A stretch of DNA of 64,000 nt from CBDIHH01 sp965279095 (GCA_965279095.1 CBDIHH010000004.1:429393-493392); one strand, 5' to 3'. Shown: positions 53,433-62,442, numbered from the stretch's first letter. The notes: a model not told the origin generated them from the sequence alone. Numbers and translations: made by a program.

Positions 53433-53966
53433 CTACCGGGGCGCCAGGATCATGATCATCTGGCGGCCTTCCATGCGAGGCTCATACTCGACCTTGGCCA
53501 CGGTTTCGAACTCGGTCTTGACCTGCATCAGCAGCTTCATGCCGAGTTCGGGGTGGGCCATCTCGCGGCCGCGGAAGCGCAGGGTCACCTTGACCTTGTC
53601 GCCTTCCTCGAAGAAGCGGGTCATCGCCTTGGCCTTCACATCGTAGTCGTGCGTGTCGATGTTGGGCCGCAGCTTGATCTCCTTGATCTCGACGACCTTC
53701 TGGCGCTTGCGCGCCTCGTTCTTCTTCTTCTGCTCCTGGAACTTGTATTTGCCGTAGTCGAGGATCTTGCAAACCGGCGGATCGGAGTTGGGAGACACCT
53801 CCACGAGGTCCAGACCGGCCTCTTCCGCAGCCTCCAGCGCCGCCGACGTCGGCATGATGCCCTGCTTCTCCCCTTCCTGGTCGATCAGCAGGACCTTCGG
53901 GACGCGGATTTCATCATTGATGCGCGGGCCCTCGCGGGGGGGCGGCGCTTGCATGGGACGGCGAAT
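53433..53966 (-). CDS. infC: Translation initiation factor IF-3, probable AUU start
   Basis: Prevents premature 50S joining and checks the start codon on the 30S subunit. The product is about 177 residues: GPRINDEIRVPKVLLIDQEG, VSPNSDPPVCKILDYGKYKF and VTLRFRGREMAHPELGMKLL are IF-3 hallmarks. The first nearby ATG (53954) gives MQAPPPREGP. However, ATT at 53966 has GGAG 9 bases upstream and gives (M)RRPMQAPP, the usual alphaproteobacterial opening. infC is classically autoregulated through an AUU start. It is not linked to rpmI-rplT here. Confidence 0.95.
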   Translation of the reverse strand: MRRPMQAPPPREGPRINDEIRVPKVLLIDQEGEKQGIMPTSAALEAAEEAGLDLVEVSPNSDPPVCKILDYGKYKFQEQKKKNEARKRQKVVEIKEIKLRPNIDTHDYDVKAKAMTRFFEEGDKVKVTLRFRGREMAHPELGMKLLMQVKTEFETVAKVEYEPRMEGRQMIMILAPR

Positions 53967-54060
53967 AGGCTTGGACTCCGGGCGCAGTTCGAGACGGATG
54001 ATATATGACCAAGGCGGGGCTCCCAATCAAGCGGGGGCGGCGCCTAAGCTGCGCTTTTGC

Positions 54061-55278
54061 TCAGACCTGTGTCTTCGGAACCCGGGGCTGCGTCTCCAGG
54101 ACCCTGGCGTAGAGGGCCAGGGTGGCGGCGGACATGGCCTGGACCGAATACAGCGCCGCCACCCGCGCCTGCGCCGCCGCCCCCATACGGGCCAGGCCCT
54201 CGGGCCCCATGGCGATCGCCTCGGCAAGGGCGCCGGCCCAGGCGTCGGCGTCCCCCGGGGCGGCCAGCCAGCCGGTCACGCCGGGGACCACGGTCTCGCG
54301 GGCGGCGCCGTGGTCGGCGGCGATCACCGGGCGGCCCATGGCCTGGGGCTCCACCGCGGTGCGGCCGAAGGCCTCCGGATCCAGGGATGGCGCGACGGCG
54401 AGGTCGGCCAGCCGGTAGGCGGCGGGCATGTCGTCGCAATGGCCGACCAGCCGCACCGCCCCCTCCAGGCCCGCCGCGGCGATGGCGGCGATCAACTCCT
54501 CGCGATAGGCGCTGCGGCCCTGGTCGTCCCCGGCCATCAGGATCAGCGGCTGCGGCCCGCCGCGGGCCTTCAGGGCGGCCGCCGCCTGGATCAGCAGCCC
54601 CTGGCCCTTCCACCGCGTCAGCCGGCCGGCCAGCAGCACCTTGATCCGCCCGTCGCCCGGGTCGACGCCCCAGGCCCGGCGCAGCTGGGCCAGCCGGGCC
54701 TCGCCCACCGCCGCGGGATCGAACCGCGCCAGGTCGATGCCGCGCGGTATCGCTGTCACCCGGTCGGGATCGACCCCATGCTCGGCGATCACATGGGCGC
54801 GGGTGTAGTCGGAGTTGGCGATGATCGCCTCGCCGCGGGTCATGGCGGCGTTGTACCAGCGCTTCAGGGACGAGCGGGCGTTGTAGACCCCGTGGTAGGT
54901 GGCCACCAGCGGGACCCCCGCCAGGCGCGCCGCCATCAGGGCGCTGAAGGCGGGCGCCCGGGAGCGCACATGGATCAGGCTGACCCCCTGCGCCCGGGCG
55001 AGCCGGGCCAGGCGCCAGCCATTGGCGGCGATGGTAAGGGGGTTCTTGGCATGAACCGGCATCGCCGCCATCTCGGCGCCCGCCTCGGCCAGCCTCGGGG
55101 CCATGCGCCCGCCGCGGGTGGCCACCAGGGCCCGGCCGCCGGCGGCGACCACGGCGGCGGCGATGTCCAGGGTGGTCTGCTCCGCCCCGCCGGTGCCGAG
55201 CTCGGGGATCACCTGCAGCAGAGTGAAGCCGGGCGGCAGGGCGTCTTGCCCGGGCAGGGGAGGAGGGGATTCGGCCAT
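54061..55278 (-). CDS. Glycosyltransferase family 4 (GT-B fold)
   Basis: The product is about 405 residues. The N-terminal acceptor half contains VIPELGTGGAEQTTLDIA, the typical GGAE loop, and HVRSRAPAFSALMAARLAGV. The C-terminal half holds IPRGIDLARFDP, VGHCDDMPAAYRLADLAVAP and PEAFGRTAVEPQAMGRPVIA, with the E-x7-E donor-site pattern of GT4. It probably adds a sugar to lipopolysaccharide core or an exopolysaccharide. It precedes an epimerase and galU in one direction, forming an envelope-sugar group. Confidence 0.9.
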   Translation of the reverse strand: MAESPPPLPGQDALPPGFTLLQVIPELGTGGAEQTTLDIAAAVVAAGGRALVATRGGRMAPRLAEAGAEMAAMPVHAKNPLTIAANGWRLARLARAQGVSLIHVRSRAPAFSALMAARLAGVPLVATYHGVYNARSSLKRWYNAAMTRGEAIIANSDYTRAHVIAEHGVDPDRVTAIPRGIDLARFDPAAVGEARLAQLRRAWGVDPGDGRIKVLLAGRLTRWKGQGLLIQAAAALKARGGPQPLILMAGDDQGRSAYREELIAAIAAAGLEGAVRLVGHCDDMPAAYRLADLAVAPSLDPEAFGRTAVEPQAMGRPVIAADHGAARETVVPGVTGWLAAPGDADAWAGALAEAIAMGPEGLARMGAAAQARVAALYSVQAMSAATLALYARVLETQPRVPKTQV

Positions 55279-55336
55279 GATGCTCCCGTCCTGCATATCG
55301 GAGGCCCGGGACGGGCGCCACGGCCAAGGCGGCGGG

Positions 55337-56188
55337 TCAGTCGCCCGCCGCCTCCGCGCTCAGGATCGCCGCCAGCCCCTCGCGGTAGGTGGGAAAAAGA
55401 GGCCGCCAGCCCAGTTCGGCCTTGGCCAGGGCGTTGGCGACGCGCTTGCTTTCCGCATAGAAGCGCCGCGCCTGGGGTCGTACGGTGTCCGGGTCATAGG
55501 CCTGCGTCGGCGGGGGCGGCAGGCCCAGCAGGGCGGCGGCATGGGCGGTGACCGCATGGGCCGGGGCGGGTTCGTCGTCGCATAGGTTGTAGGCCGCCCC
55601 GGGCCTCGGCCGCGCCATCGAGGCTTCCAGGCCTCGCGCCAGGTCGTCGACGTGGACGCGGGAGAACACCTGGCCCGCGCGGACCACGCTGGCGCTGTGG
55701 CCGGTCCGCAGACGGTCGAAGGCGGATCGGCCGGGCCCATAGATGCCGGGCAGGCGGAAGGCGGCCACGGCCAGACCGGCCTCACGCCCGAACGCCTGCC
55801 AGTCGTGTTCGGCGGCGGCGCGCCGGGCCCCCTCGATGGACTGGGCCTTCAGCGGGCAGTCCTCGAACACCCAGCGGCCGCTCCAGTCGCCGTAGGCGCC
55901 GGTGGACGACAGATAGCCCACCCATCGGCCCCGCCCGGGCGAGAGCCCGCCCCGCAGGGCGGCCAGGCCGGGGCAGCCGTGATCGTCGGGCGCCGCCGTC
56001 ACCAGCACCGCGTCGGCCAGGGCCGCGTGGCGCGCCGCCTCGTCCACCGCCACGGGCTCGACGCCCAGGGCCGCGAAGGCCGGTCCCGGCGTCCCCCGGC
56101 AGGTGGCCGCGACGCTCCACCCCTTGGGCCCGAGCCGGCCGGCCAGGGCCTGACCCACATAGCCGAGGCCGAAGATCAGCAGGCGCAA
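55337..56188 (-). CDS. NAD(P)-dependent epimerase/dehydratase family protein
   Basis: The product is about 284 residues. The start is taken at TTG 56188, which opens LRLLIFGLGYVGQALAGRLG with the Rossmann GxGxxG-type loop and lies 14 bases beyond the galU stop. The longer frame would overlap galU. YLSSTGAYGDWSG and FRLPGIYGPGRSAFDRLRTG are typical of extended short-chain dehydrogenases of the YeeZ/SDR group. The expected catalytic YxxxK is not in standard form, so it may be an atypical SDR without epimerase activity. Confidence 0.82.
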   Translation of the reverse strand: MRLLIFGLGYVGQALAGRLGPKGWSVAATCRGTPGPAFAALGVEPVAVDEAARHAALADAVLVTAAPDDHGCPGLAALRGGLSPGRGRWVGYLSSTGAYGDWSGRWVFEDCPLKAQSIEGARRAAAEHDWQAFGREAGLAVAAFRLPGIYGPGRSAFDRLRTGHSASVVRAGQVFSRVHVDDLARGLEASMARPRPGAAYNLCDDEPAPAHAVTAHAAALLGLPPPPTQAYDPDTVRPQARRFYAESKRVANALAKAELGWRPLFPTYREGLAAILSAEAAGD

Positions 56189-56201
56189 CGGACCGCAGCC
56201 G

Positions 56202-57074
56202 TCAGCCGGCCAGCAGGGGCGCCAGCGCCTCGCGCGCCGCCGCCGCGAATTCCGGCCGCTTGAGGGCGTAGGCGACATTGGCCCGAAGCAGGCCGATCTT
56301 GTCGCCGCAGTCGTAGGTCGTCCCCTCGTATTCCAGGGCGTGGAAGGCCTGGGTCTGCATCAGGCGGGCCATGGCGTCGGTCAGCTGGATCTCCCCGCCG
56401 GCGCCGGTCTCGTGCGCCGCCAGGGCCTCGAAGATCTCCGGCTGGAGGATGTAGCGGCCGCTGATGAACAGGTTGGAGGGCTCCGTCCCCGGAGCCGGTT
56501 TCTCCACCATGTGGGTCATGCGGTTCAGCCGGCCGTCCTGGGAGTCGAGGGCGACGATCCCGTATTTATGGGCGTCCCCCTCAGGGCACGGCTCCACCGC
56601 GATGATGTTGCCGCCCACCTGGGCGTGGGCGGCGATGGCCTGGGCCAGGGGCGGGGTGGGGCCGTCCATGAGCATGTCGGGCAGCATCACCGCGAAAGGC
56701 TCGTCGCCGATCAGGTCGCGGGCGCACCAGACCGCGTGGCCCAGGCCCAGGGGCGCCATCTGGCGCACGAACGACATCTGGCCCGGGTCGAGCAGTTCCG
56801 ACACCACCTCTTCCAGGACCTGCGTCTTGCCCTTAAGGCGAAGCTGGTCCTCGAGTTCGTAGTGGTGGTCGAAATAGTCCTCGATGGCGCCCTGGCCGCG
56901 CCCGACGATGAAGATGAAATGCTCGATCCCCGCCGCCCGCGCCTCGGCCACCACGTAGGACAGGATCGGCCGGTCGAACACATTGAGCAGGTTCTTGGGC
57001 GTGATCTTGCCGGCGGGCAGGACCCGCGTGCCCATGCCGGCGACGGGAAGGACGGCTTTGCGGATGGTCTTCAT
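56202..57074 (-). CDS. galU: UTP-glucose-1-phosphate uridylyltransferase
   Basis: Makes UDP-glucose for envelope polysaccharides and osmoregulated glucans. The product is about 290 residues. MKTIRKAVLPVAGMGTRVLP holds the nucleotide-binding GxGTR loop, followed by KITPKNLLNVFDRPILSYVV, QMAPLGLGHAVWCARDLIGD and the MVEKPAPGTEPSNL motif. The ATG at 57074 matches the family start. It is the first gene of the galU-epimerase-glycosyltransferase run and is divergent from the small lipoprotein gene. Confidence 0.96.
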   Translation of the reverse strand: MKTIRKAVLPVAGMGTRVLPAGKITPKNLLNVFDRPILSYVVAEARAAGIEHFIFIVGRGQGAIEDYFDHHYELEDQLRLKGKTQVLEEVVSELLDPGQMSFVRQMAPLGLGHAVWCARDLIGDEPFAVMLPDMLMDGPTPPLAQAIAAHAQVGGNIIAVEPCPEGDAHKYGIVALDSQDGRLNRMTHMVEKPAPGTEPSNLFISGRYILQPEIFEALAAHETGAGGEIQLTDAMARLMQTQAFHALEYEGTTYDCGDKIGLLRANVAYALKRPEFAAAAREALAPLLAG

Positions 57075-57251
57075 GGGTGGGCGGTGCTCCTTGCAGACAG
57101 GCTTACGGGGACTCCCCGCCGCCATTCAACGCCTTCTTTGCAACGAGGGCGCCACACGCGGTCCCGGCCTTATCCTTTGTTGGCCTTGGAACATCCTCAC
57201 GGCCGCGTGAGTTGCCCGTGACCCTCCCCGGGAAGAGACAAAGGAAACACC

Positions 57252-57608
57252 ATGCAATCCACGCGCACCTCGCTTCTCATCGCCGCCGGCGTCCTCGCCA
57301 TCGGCCTGTCCGCCTGCCAGAAGAAGGCGGAAGACACCGCCGCCGCCACCGACTCCAGCGCCGCCATGGCCCCCGCTGACACGGGCGCCGCCGCCGACAC
57401 CGCGGCCACCTCCGGAGCCATGGCGCCGGACGCCACCACCGCCGCCGAAGCGCCGGCCGGCTCGGCCACGGGCTCGGCCATGGAGGGCTCGACCACCTCG
57501 GGCAGCGACATGGCCACCGGCGCCGGCGGCACGGACGGCGGCGCCGCCACGGCCACCCCCTCCGGCGCCAGCGGCGGAACCATGGGCTCCACCCCGCCCG
57601 CCAAATAG
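57252..57608 (+). CDS. Small alanine-rich lipoprotein
   Basis: The product is 118 residues. The signal peptide MQSTRTSLLIAAGVLAIGLS ends in lipobox LSAC with Cys22 lipidated. The mature part is low in complexity, alanine/threonine/serine/glycine-rich (AAMAPADTGAAADTAATSGA) and probably disordered. GGGAAGAG precedes the start. Its own strong terminator follows. Function unknown; such proteins are frequent in Caulobacterales outer membranes. Confidence 0.8.
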   Translation: MQSTRTSLLIAAGVLAIGLSACQKKAEDTAAATDSSAAMAPADTGAAADTAATSGAMAPDATTAAEAPAGSATGSAMEGSTTSGSDMATGAGGTDGGAATATPSGASGGTMGSTPPAK

Positions 57609-57631
57609 GTCGATCGCCAACGCGAAGTCCG

Positions 57632-57658
57632 ACGGCCCCGCTTCGGCGGGGCCGTTTT
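57632..57658 (+). terminator. Rho-independent terminator after lipoprotein gene
   Basis: ACGGCCCCGC-TTCG-GCGGGGCCGT followed by TTTT: a 10-bp perfect stem with UUCG tetraloop and U tract, 24 bases after the stop. Confidence 0.9.
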
Positions 57659-57740
57659 CGCGTGGCGTTTTGCCCACGGCGGCGGGCGCGATATGGATGG
57701 CGCCGACACGCGGCCATAGAGTCGCCGCGCAGGAGGCTCC

Positions 57741-59093
57741 ATGAGAAAGCGCGCCTATTTCGGCACCGACGGAATCCGCGGGCGGGCCAACAAGCCGCCC
57801 ATGACCGCCGAGATCGCCCTGCGCGTCGGCCTCGCCGCCGGCAAGCTGTTCCGTCGCGACCCCGGCCGCCGCCACCTGGTGGTGATCGGCAAGGACACCC
57901 GTCTGTCCGGCTACATGATCGAGCCGGCCCTGGTGGCCGGCTTCACCAGCGTGGGCATGGACGTGCGCCTGTTCGGGCCGCTGCCCACCCCCGCCGTGGC
58001 GATGATGACCCGCTCCATGCGCGCGGACCTGGGGGTAATGATCTCCGCCTCGCACAACTCCTTCGTCGACAACGGCATCAAGCTGTTCGGCCCCGACGGC
58101 TACAAGCTGTCGGACAAACGCGAGCTTGAGATCGAGGCGCTGATGGACGAGGGCCTTCAGGACGGCCTCGCCGAGCCCCTCGACCTCGGCCGGGTGGTCC
58201 GCATCGACGACGCCCAGGCCCGCTATGTGGAGATCGTCAAGGCGACCTTCCCCCGCCAGCTGTCCCTGTCGAACCTGCGTATCGTCGTCGACTGCGCCAA
58301 CGGCGCCGCCTACAAGGTCGCGCCCACCGCCCTCTATGAGCTGGGCGCCGAGGTCATCCCGGTGGGCGTCGCGCCGGACGGCCTCAACATCAACGCCGAG
58401 TGCGGCTCCACCCATCCCCAGGCCATGGCCCGGCTGGTGCGCGAATATCGCGCCGACATCGGCATCGCCCTGGATGGCGACGCCGACCGGGTGGTGATCT
58501 GCGACGAGGGCGGCCAGGTGGTCGACGGCGACCAGATCATGGCCATCGTCGCCAAGGCCTTCGCCGAGGCCGGCCGCCTTACCGCCGGGGGCGTGGTGGC
58601 CACGGTGATGTCCAACCTCGGCCTAGAGCGCTTCCTCACCGGTCTGGGACTGACTATGGAGCGCACCGCCGTGGGCGACCGCTACGTGGTCGAGCGGATG
58701 CGGTCGGGGGGCTTCAACCTCGGCGGCGAGCAGTCGGGCCATATCGTCATGTCCGACTTCTCCACCACCGGCGACGGCCTCATCGCGGCGCTTCAGGTCC
58801 TGGCGGTGATGGTCAAGACCGGCCAGCCGATGAGCGCCCTGGCCCGCCAGTTCGAGCCCGCCCCGCAGATCCTCAAGAACGTCCGCTTCGCCGGCGGCAA
58901 GCCGCTCGAGGCCGCCACGGTCAAGTCCGCCATCGCCTCGGGCGAGGCCCGCCTCAACGGCAGCGGCCGCCTGGTCGTCCGCGCCTCGGGCACCGAACCC
59001 CTGATCCGGATCATGGCCGAGGGCGACGACGAACAGCTGGTCGCCGACGTGGTCGAGGCCATCGCCGGCGCCGTCCGCCAGGCGGCGGCATAG
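57741..59093 (+). CDS. glmM: Phosphoglucosamine mutase
   Basis: Converts glucosamine-6-phosphate to glucosamine-1-phosphate for UDP-GlcNAc, the precursor of peptidoglycan and lipid A. The product is 450 residues, the usual length. It opens MRKRAYFGTDGIRGRANKPP. The phosphoserine loop GVMISASHNSFVDNGIKLFG is near residue 100, the metal-binding DGDADR near 245, the sugar-binding GGEQSGH near 330 and the phosphate-binding RASGTEPLIRIMAEG near the end. AGGAGG lies 7 bases before the ATG. Confidence 0.97.
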   Translation: MRKRAYFGTDGIRGRANKPPMTAEIALRVGLAAGKLFRRDPGRRHLVVIGKDTRLSGYMIEPALVAGFTSVGMDVRLFGPLPTPAVAMMTRSMRADLGVMISASHNSFVDNGIKLFGPDGYKLSDKRELEIEALMDEGLQDGLAEPLDLGRVVRIDDAQARYVEIVKATFPRQLSLSNLRIVVDCANGAAYKVAPTALYELGAEVIPVGVAPDGLNINAECGSTHPQAMARLVREYRADIGIALDGDADRVVICDEGGQVVDGDQIMAIVAKAFAEAGRLTAGGVVATVMSNLGLERFLTGLGLTMERTAVGDRYVVERMRSGGFNLGGEQSGHIVMSDFSTTGDGLIAALQVLAVMVKTGQPMSALARQFEPAPQILKNVRFAGGKPLEAATVKSAIASGEARLNGSGRLVVRASGTEPLIRIMAEGDDEQLVADVVEAIAGAVRQAAA

Positions 59094-59105
59094 GGAGCCA
59101 CCTCT

Positions 59106-59349
59106 CCTCCCCCATCCCGAAGAGGATGGGGGAGGTGGCCCGGAGGGCCGGAGGGGGCGAGCCGCTGGCGCCGCGCTCTGTCTCTCGCCCCCTCCACCGC
59201 TTCGCGGTCCCCCTCCCCCGCGAATAGCGGGGGAGGATAAGCGGCGTGCTTATCCTCCCCCATCCCGAAGAGGATGGGGGAGGTGGCGCGGAGCGCCGGA
59301 GGGGGCGAACCGCTGGCGCCGCGCTTTGTCCCGCGCCCCCTCCACCGCT
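59106..59349. repeat. Two 96-bp copies of a dispersed intergenic repeat
   Basis: 59106-59201 and 59254-59349 are colinear 96-base copies that differ at only a few positions. Each starts with an inverted repeat CCTCCCCCATCC-CGAAGA-GGATGGGGGAGG and ends CGCCCCCTCCACCGCT. Between them lies TCGCGGTCCCCCTCCCCCGC and a GCGGGGGAGG part. Such elements occur many times in alphaproteobacterial genomes. The second copy stops exactly where Bacteroidota sequence begins. Confidence 0.85.
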
Positions 59350-59355
59350 ACCAAT
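59345..59355. other. Chimeric junction between two genomes
   Basis: To the left, sequence is GC-rich and alphaproteobacterial and the repeat copy breaks off after CCACCGCT (59349). In copy one the next bases are TCGCGGTC; here they are ACCAATGC. To the right, the sequence is AT-rich and codes from its first bases for an internal part of GldL. A gene cut in the middle, with no recombinase or att site, marks a misassembly. Confidence 0.88.
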
Positions 59356-59700
59356 GCATTTTCTTCCATCTCAGGAGCTGTTAATCAAGCAACACAATCA
59401 TTGTCTGGTTTTAACAGTGCTTCTGAAGGAACTAAACAATTCCATGAGCAGGTTCAAGTATTGACTAAAAATCTGTCTTCATTGAATACCATTTATGAAT
59501 TGGAATTGCAAGAAAGTAATAATCACTTGAAGGCACTCAATCAGTTCTATGGCAAACTAGCTCAAGCTTCTGCAGCGATGTCTAGCAGTGCGGATGATGC
59601 GATGAAAGCAAAAGAGCAGATCGCTGTTTTGGCTAATAACCTGGGTAAGTTGAATCAGGTATATGGCAATATGTTGACTGCAATGCAAGGACGTGCTTAA
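59350..59700 (+). CDS. gldL: GldL, C-terminal fragment
   Basis: Only the last 116 residues remain: TNAFSSISGAVNQATQSLSG onward, ending MLTAMQGRA. The helical, serine/asparagine-rich repeats (YELELQESNNHLKALNQFYG) and the place directly before gldM identify the cytoplasmic tail of GldL. GldL is an inner-membrane motor protein that with GldM converts proton motive force into type IX secretion and gliding. The N-terminal membrane helices are missing because of the junction; an apparent upstream start codon frame lies in foreign DNA and is not real. Confidence 0.85.
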   Translation, partial: TNAFSSISGAVNQATQSLSGFNSASEGTKQFHEQVQVLTKNLSSLNTIYELELQESNNHLKALNQFYGKLAQASAAMSSSADDAMKAKEQIAVLANNLGKLNQVYGNMLTAMQGRA

Positions 59701-59751
59701 GATGTCTTGCAACCAAAACCTATTTTAAACAGTATAGAAAACTTTAGATAA

Positions 59752-61278
59752 ATGTCATTACCCAAGGAACCGAGGCAGAAGATGATCAACATGATGTACC
59801 TCGTGCTGACAGCATTGTTGGCACTCAATGTATCATCTGAGATCCTGAATGCCTTTAAAACGGTAGACAGGAGCCTTATGACTGCTAATGGAATTGTAGA
59901 TAAGAAAAATGCAGAGATATTCAGATCATTCCAAGCAAAAATTGAAGATCCTAAGACAAGAGAAAAGGCACAGATATGGTTACCAAAAGCACAACAGGCT
60001 CAGAAAATAGCTGATGATCTGTATGCTTACATGGAAGCACTCAAAAAAGAATTGAAAGAAGAGTCAGGGCTTACCATTGGAGAAGATGGAAAAGAGTCTT
60101 ACAAAGAAGATAATCTTGATGCTGCCACTCGCATGTTTATCTCTGAACCACCTAATGGAAAAGGAAGAGGTAAAGAGTTGTTGAATCGATTAAAAGCATT
60201 TAAAGAACAATTACTTGCGATTGATCCGGATATGAAAAAAGAGATAGAGGCTTCATTGCCCCTAGATCTTACGCCACTACCGTCAACAAGTGAAGCCGGA
60301 AAAGATGATTGGGCATATGGATATTTTCATATGACACCGGCAGTAGCGGCTATTACGATACTGAGTAAGTTCGAGAATGATATTAAAAACAGTGAAGCAT
60401 TAGCTGTTGATTTTTGTCATCGTCAGATCGGTCAAGTAGAATTGATTTATGACGAATTCCAGGCTTTTGCCGGAACTAACTCTCAGTATTTGATGCCGGG
60501 TGAAGAATTGGTGATCACAGCCGGTATTGGAGCTTTTAGTAAGGCTGCGAAACCTAGTATTACAGTTGATGGTGTAGCTGTTCCTCTAAATGCCGAAGGT
60601 GCCGCAGAATACAAGGCCCGCGTGAACAATCCCGGAGCAGGTGTTAAAAAAGTTAGGATATCATATCTGAAACCCGATGGAACTTCTTCAGTCGTTGAGA
60701 AAGAAGTACGCTATACAGTTGGTGTTCCATCTGGATTAGTGGTATCTACCGATAGAACGCGTGTTTTCTATCAAGGTCTTGAGAACCCATTGAGTGTAAC
60801 CGGTGGTGGTGGAGACGAAAAAGTGAAGGTTAGCATTGAAGGTGCAGGTACGAGTCTCACCAAATCAGGGCCGGGTCAATATATTGTTACTTGTAATCAA
60901 CTGGGAACAGTGAATGTTGTAGCAAGTGATGGCAAAACAACACAGCGTATCGCGATTCCGGTGAAACGTGTTCCGGATCCCATCGCAATTGTGGGTGGTA
61001 GTGCGGGTGGAACCATGAATGCGAACGTATTCCGTGTTCAAAGAGGTGTTATCGCGGATCTGCGTGATTTCGTTTTTGAAGGCGTAAAATTTGAAGTTCA
61101 AAGTTTTATGTTGATCTGTACCGGTAAAGGATTTGATGAACCTGAATTTGCAGAAGTTACCGGTCCGTCATTCAGTGGTGAAGCAGTTAATTTGATCAAA
61201 CGTTGTCAGCCTGGAACTACAGTTACCATTGGTGAGATCAGATTGAAGCAACCTGGGTGGTGGTATCAGAAAAATTGA
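59752..61278 (+). CDS. gldM: Gliding motility / type IX secretion protein GldM
   Basis: The product is 508 residues, the usual size. A single N-terminal membrane helix (MINMMYLVLTALLALNVSSE, residues 11-30) anchors it beside GldL. The long periplasmic part has a helical domain and three beta domains (about 215-508) and ends GEIRLKQPGWWYQKN. GldM spans the periplasm, links the GldL motor to the outer-membrane GldK/GldN ring, and rotates or shifts to drive secretion. Codon use and GC are those of Bacteroidota. Confidence 0.96.
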   Translation: MSLPKEPRQKMINMMYLVLTALLALNVSSEILNAFKTVDRSLMTANGIVDKKNAEIFRSFQAKIEDPKTREKAQIWLPKAQQAQKIADDLYAYMEALKKELKEESGLTIGEDGKESYKEDNLDAATRMFISEPPNGKGRGKELLNRLKAFKEQLLAIDPDMKKEIEASLPLDLTPLPSTSEAGKDDWAYGYFHMTPAVAAITILSKFENDIKNSEALAVDFCHRQIGQVELIYDEFQAFAGTNSQYLMPGEELVITAGIGAFSKAAKPSITVDGVAVPLNAEGAAEYKARVNNPGAGVKKVRISYLKPDGTSSVVEKEVRYTVGVPSGLVVSTDRTRVFYQGLENPLSVTGGGGDEKVKVSIEGAGTSLTKSGPGQYIVTCNQLGTVNVVASDGKTTQRIAIPVKRVPDPIAIVGGSAGGTMNANVFRVQRGVIADLRDFVFEGVKFEVQSFMLICTGKGFDEPEFAEVTGPSFSGEAVNLIKRCQPGTTVTIGEIRLKQPGWWYQKN

Positions 61279-61316
61279 TCAGAATATTACATTCATATTG
61301 CAATAAAGCATTGGTT

Positions 61317-62390
61317 ATGAAAAAGACATTCTTATTGTGTGTTACGGTTTCTTTGCTGGCGGGCACTACAGCTACAGCCCAGTTCAATCTTCAGCGCAAC
61401 AATAATCGCCCCAGAAATGCGGCAGATTCTGCAGCTGCTGCCAGAGCCAATGCCGCTGCTGCTAATAACAACAACCGCCGCGACACTGTAAAGCCCGCAA
61501 CCAATACCACTAAGCCTGCAGTAGACCCTGCTAGCATCAAACCCAGCAAAACGGTTGATACAACCATTGTTGGTGGTTTTGGAGAAGTAGTGCCTCGCAG
61601 TCTTCGCAATGAAACCGCAGCTGATCGCAGTCAAACCAGAGAAAAACGTCCGCTGGAATATGAGCACCTTCGTGAAGACGATTGGTTGTTCAGTGAATTT
61701 ATTTGGAGAGAGATTGATGCCCGTGAAAAAGTGAATCAACCTTTTATGTATCCGGGTAAGGATGATATGGGTGATCAGCGTTTCTTCTCTATTTTGTTAA
61801 GTGCTATTAAGAATGATAGTGTTGTACCATTTTCCGCTGAAGGTGGGGATGACCGTTTTACCAAACCTATGAGTTATGATGATATCATGAAAATGCTCAA
61901 AGGTCGTTTGGATACACAATTGGTTCAGAATGCAGATAATCCGAATGTAGTAGATACAGCTGTTATTTATGATACTAAGTTTGCGCCAAGTCCTGATTCT
62001 ATTTATACTTTCCGCTTGAAAGAACAGTGGATCTTCGACAAGGAAGCGAGCCGCATGTTTGTTCGCATCATTGGTATTGCTCCTGTGGCTAAACTGGTGA
62101 TCAATGGGAAGTCTACCCCGAGAACACTCTTCTGGATTTACTATCCGGATCTGCGTAAAACCCTTACCAAGTACAATGTCTATAATACAAAAAATTATGC
62201 CGGTCGAATGACTTGGGAGGAGCTCTTTGAAAGCCGTTTCTTTGGTAGTTATATAGTGAAAACCAGCAGTAACAACCCAAGTGATCGCTTCTTGAGTGCC
62301 TTGATTCGGGACCCACTTTTCAGGTTATTGGAAGGGGAGAATATCAAAGACCGTTTGTTCAATTACGAGCAAGACCTCTGGCAGTATTAA
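61317..62390 (+). CDS. gldN: Gliding motility / type IX secretion protein GldN
   Basis: The product is about 357 residues. A signal peptide (MKKTFLLCVTVSLLAGTTAT, cleavage before QFNL) is followed by an asparagine/arginine/alanine-rich linker. The conserved domain carries EYEHLREDDWLFSEFIWREI, IDAREKVNQPF and EASRMFVRIIGIAPVAK. GldN forms the periplasmic ring under the outer membrane with lipoprotein GldK. The ATG at 61317 is chosen because it opens the signal peptide. It follows gldM by 38 bases in the standard gldKLMN order. Confidence 0.95.
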   Translation: MKKTFLLCVTVSLLAGTTATAQFNLQRNNNRPRNAADSAAAARANAAAANNNNRRDTVKPATNTTKPAVDPASIKPSKTVDTTIVGGFGEVVPRSLRNETAADRSQTREKRPLEYEHLREDDWLFSEFIWREIDAREKVNQPFMYPGKDDMGDQRFFSILLSAIKNDSVVPFSAEGGDDRFTKPMSYDDIMKMLKGRLDTQLVQNADNPNVVDTAVIYDTKFAPSPDSIYTFRLKEQWIFDKEASRMFVRIIGIAPVAKLVINGKSTPRTLFWIYYPDLRKTLTKYNVYNTKNYAGRMTWEELFESRFFGSYIVKTSSNNPSDRFLSALIRDPLFRLLEGENIKDRLFNYEQDLWQY

Positions 62391-62416
62391 GAACTTAAAA
62401 TCAATGTGTTATAATG

Positions 62417-62442
62417 AAAAAGGAGCCCTTGGGCTCCTTTTT
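62417..62442. terminator. Bidirectional terminator after gldN
   Basis: AAAAAGGAGCCC-TT-GGGCTCCTTTTT: perfect 12-bp arms (the central bases will open as the loop) with U tracts on both strands, between the convergent gldN and uvrC genes. The following 140 bases to the uvrC stop show no gene. Confidence 0.9.

Noticed and set aside
59246..59464. 72-residue frame crossing the junction
   Set aside because: It exists only because two foreign sequences were joined.
59326..59700. A complete small gene with start upstream of the junction
   Set aside because: Its first residues come from the alphaproteobacterial repeat; the body is the C-terminus of GldL, so the start is an artefact of the join.
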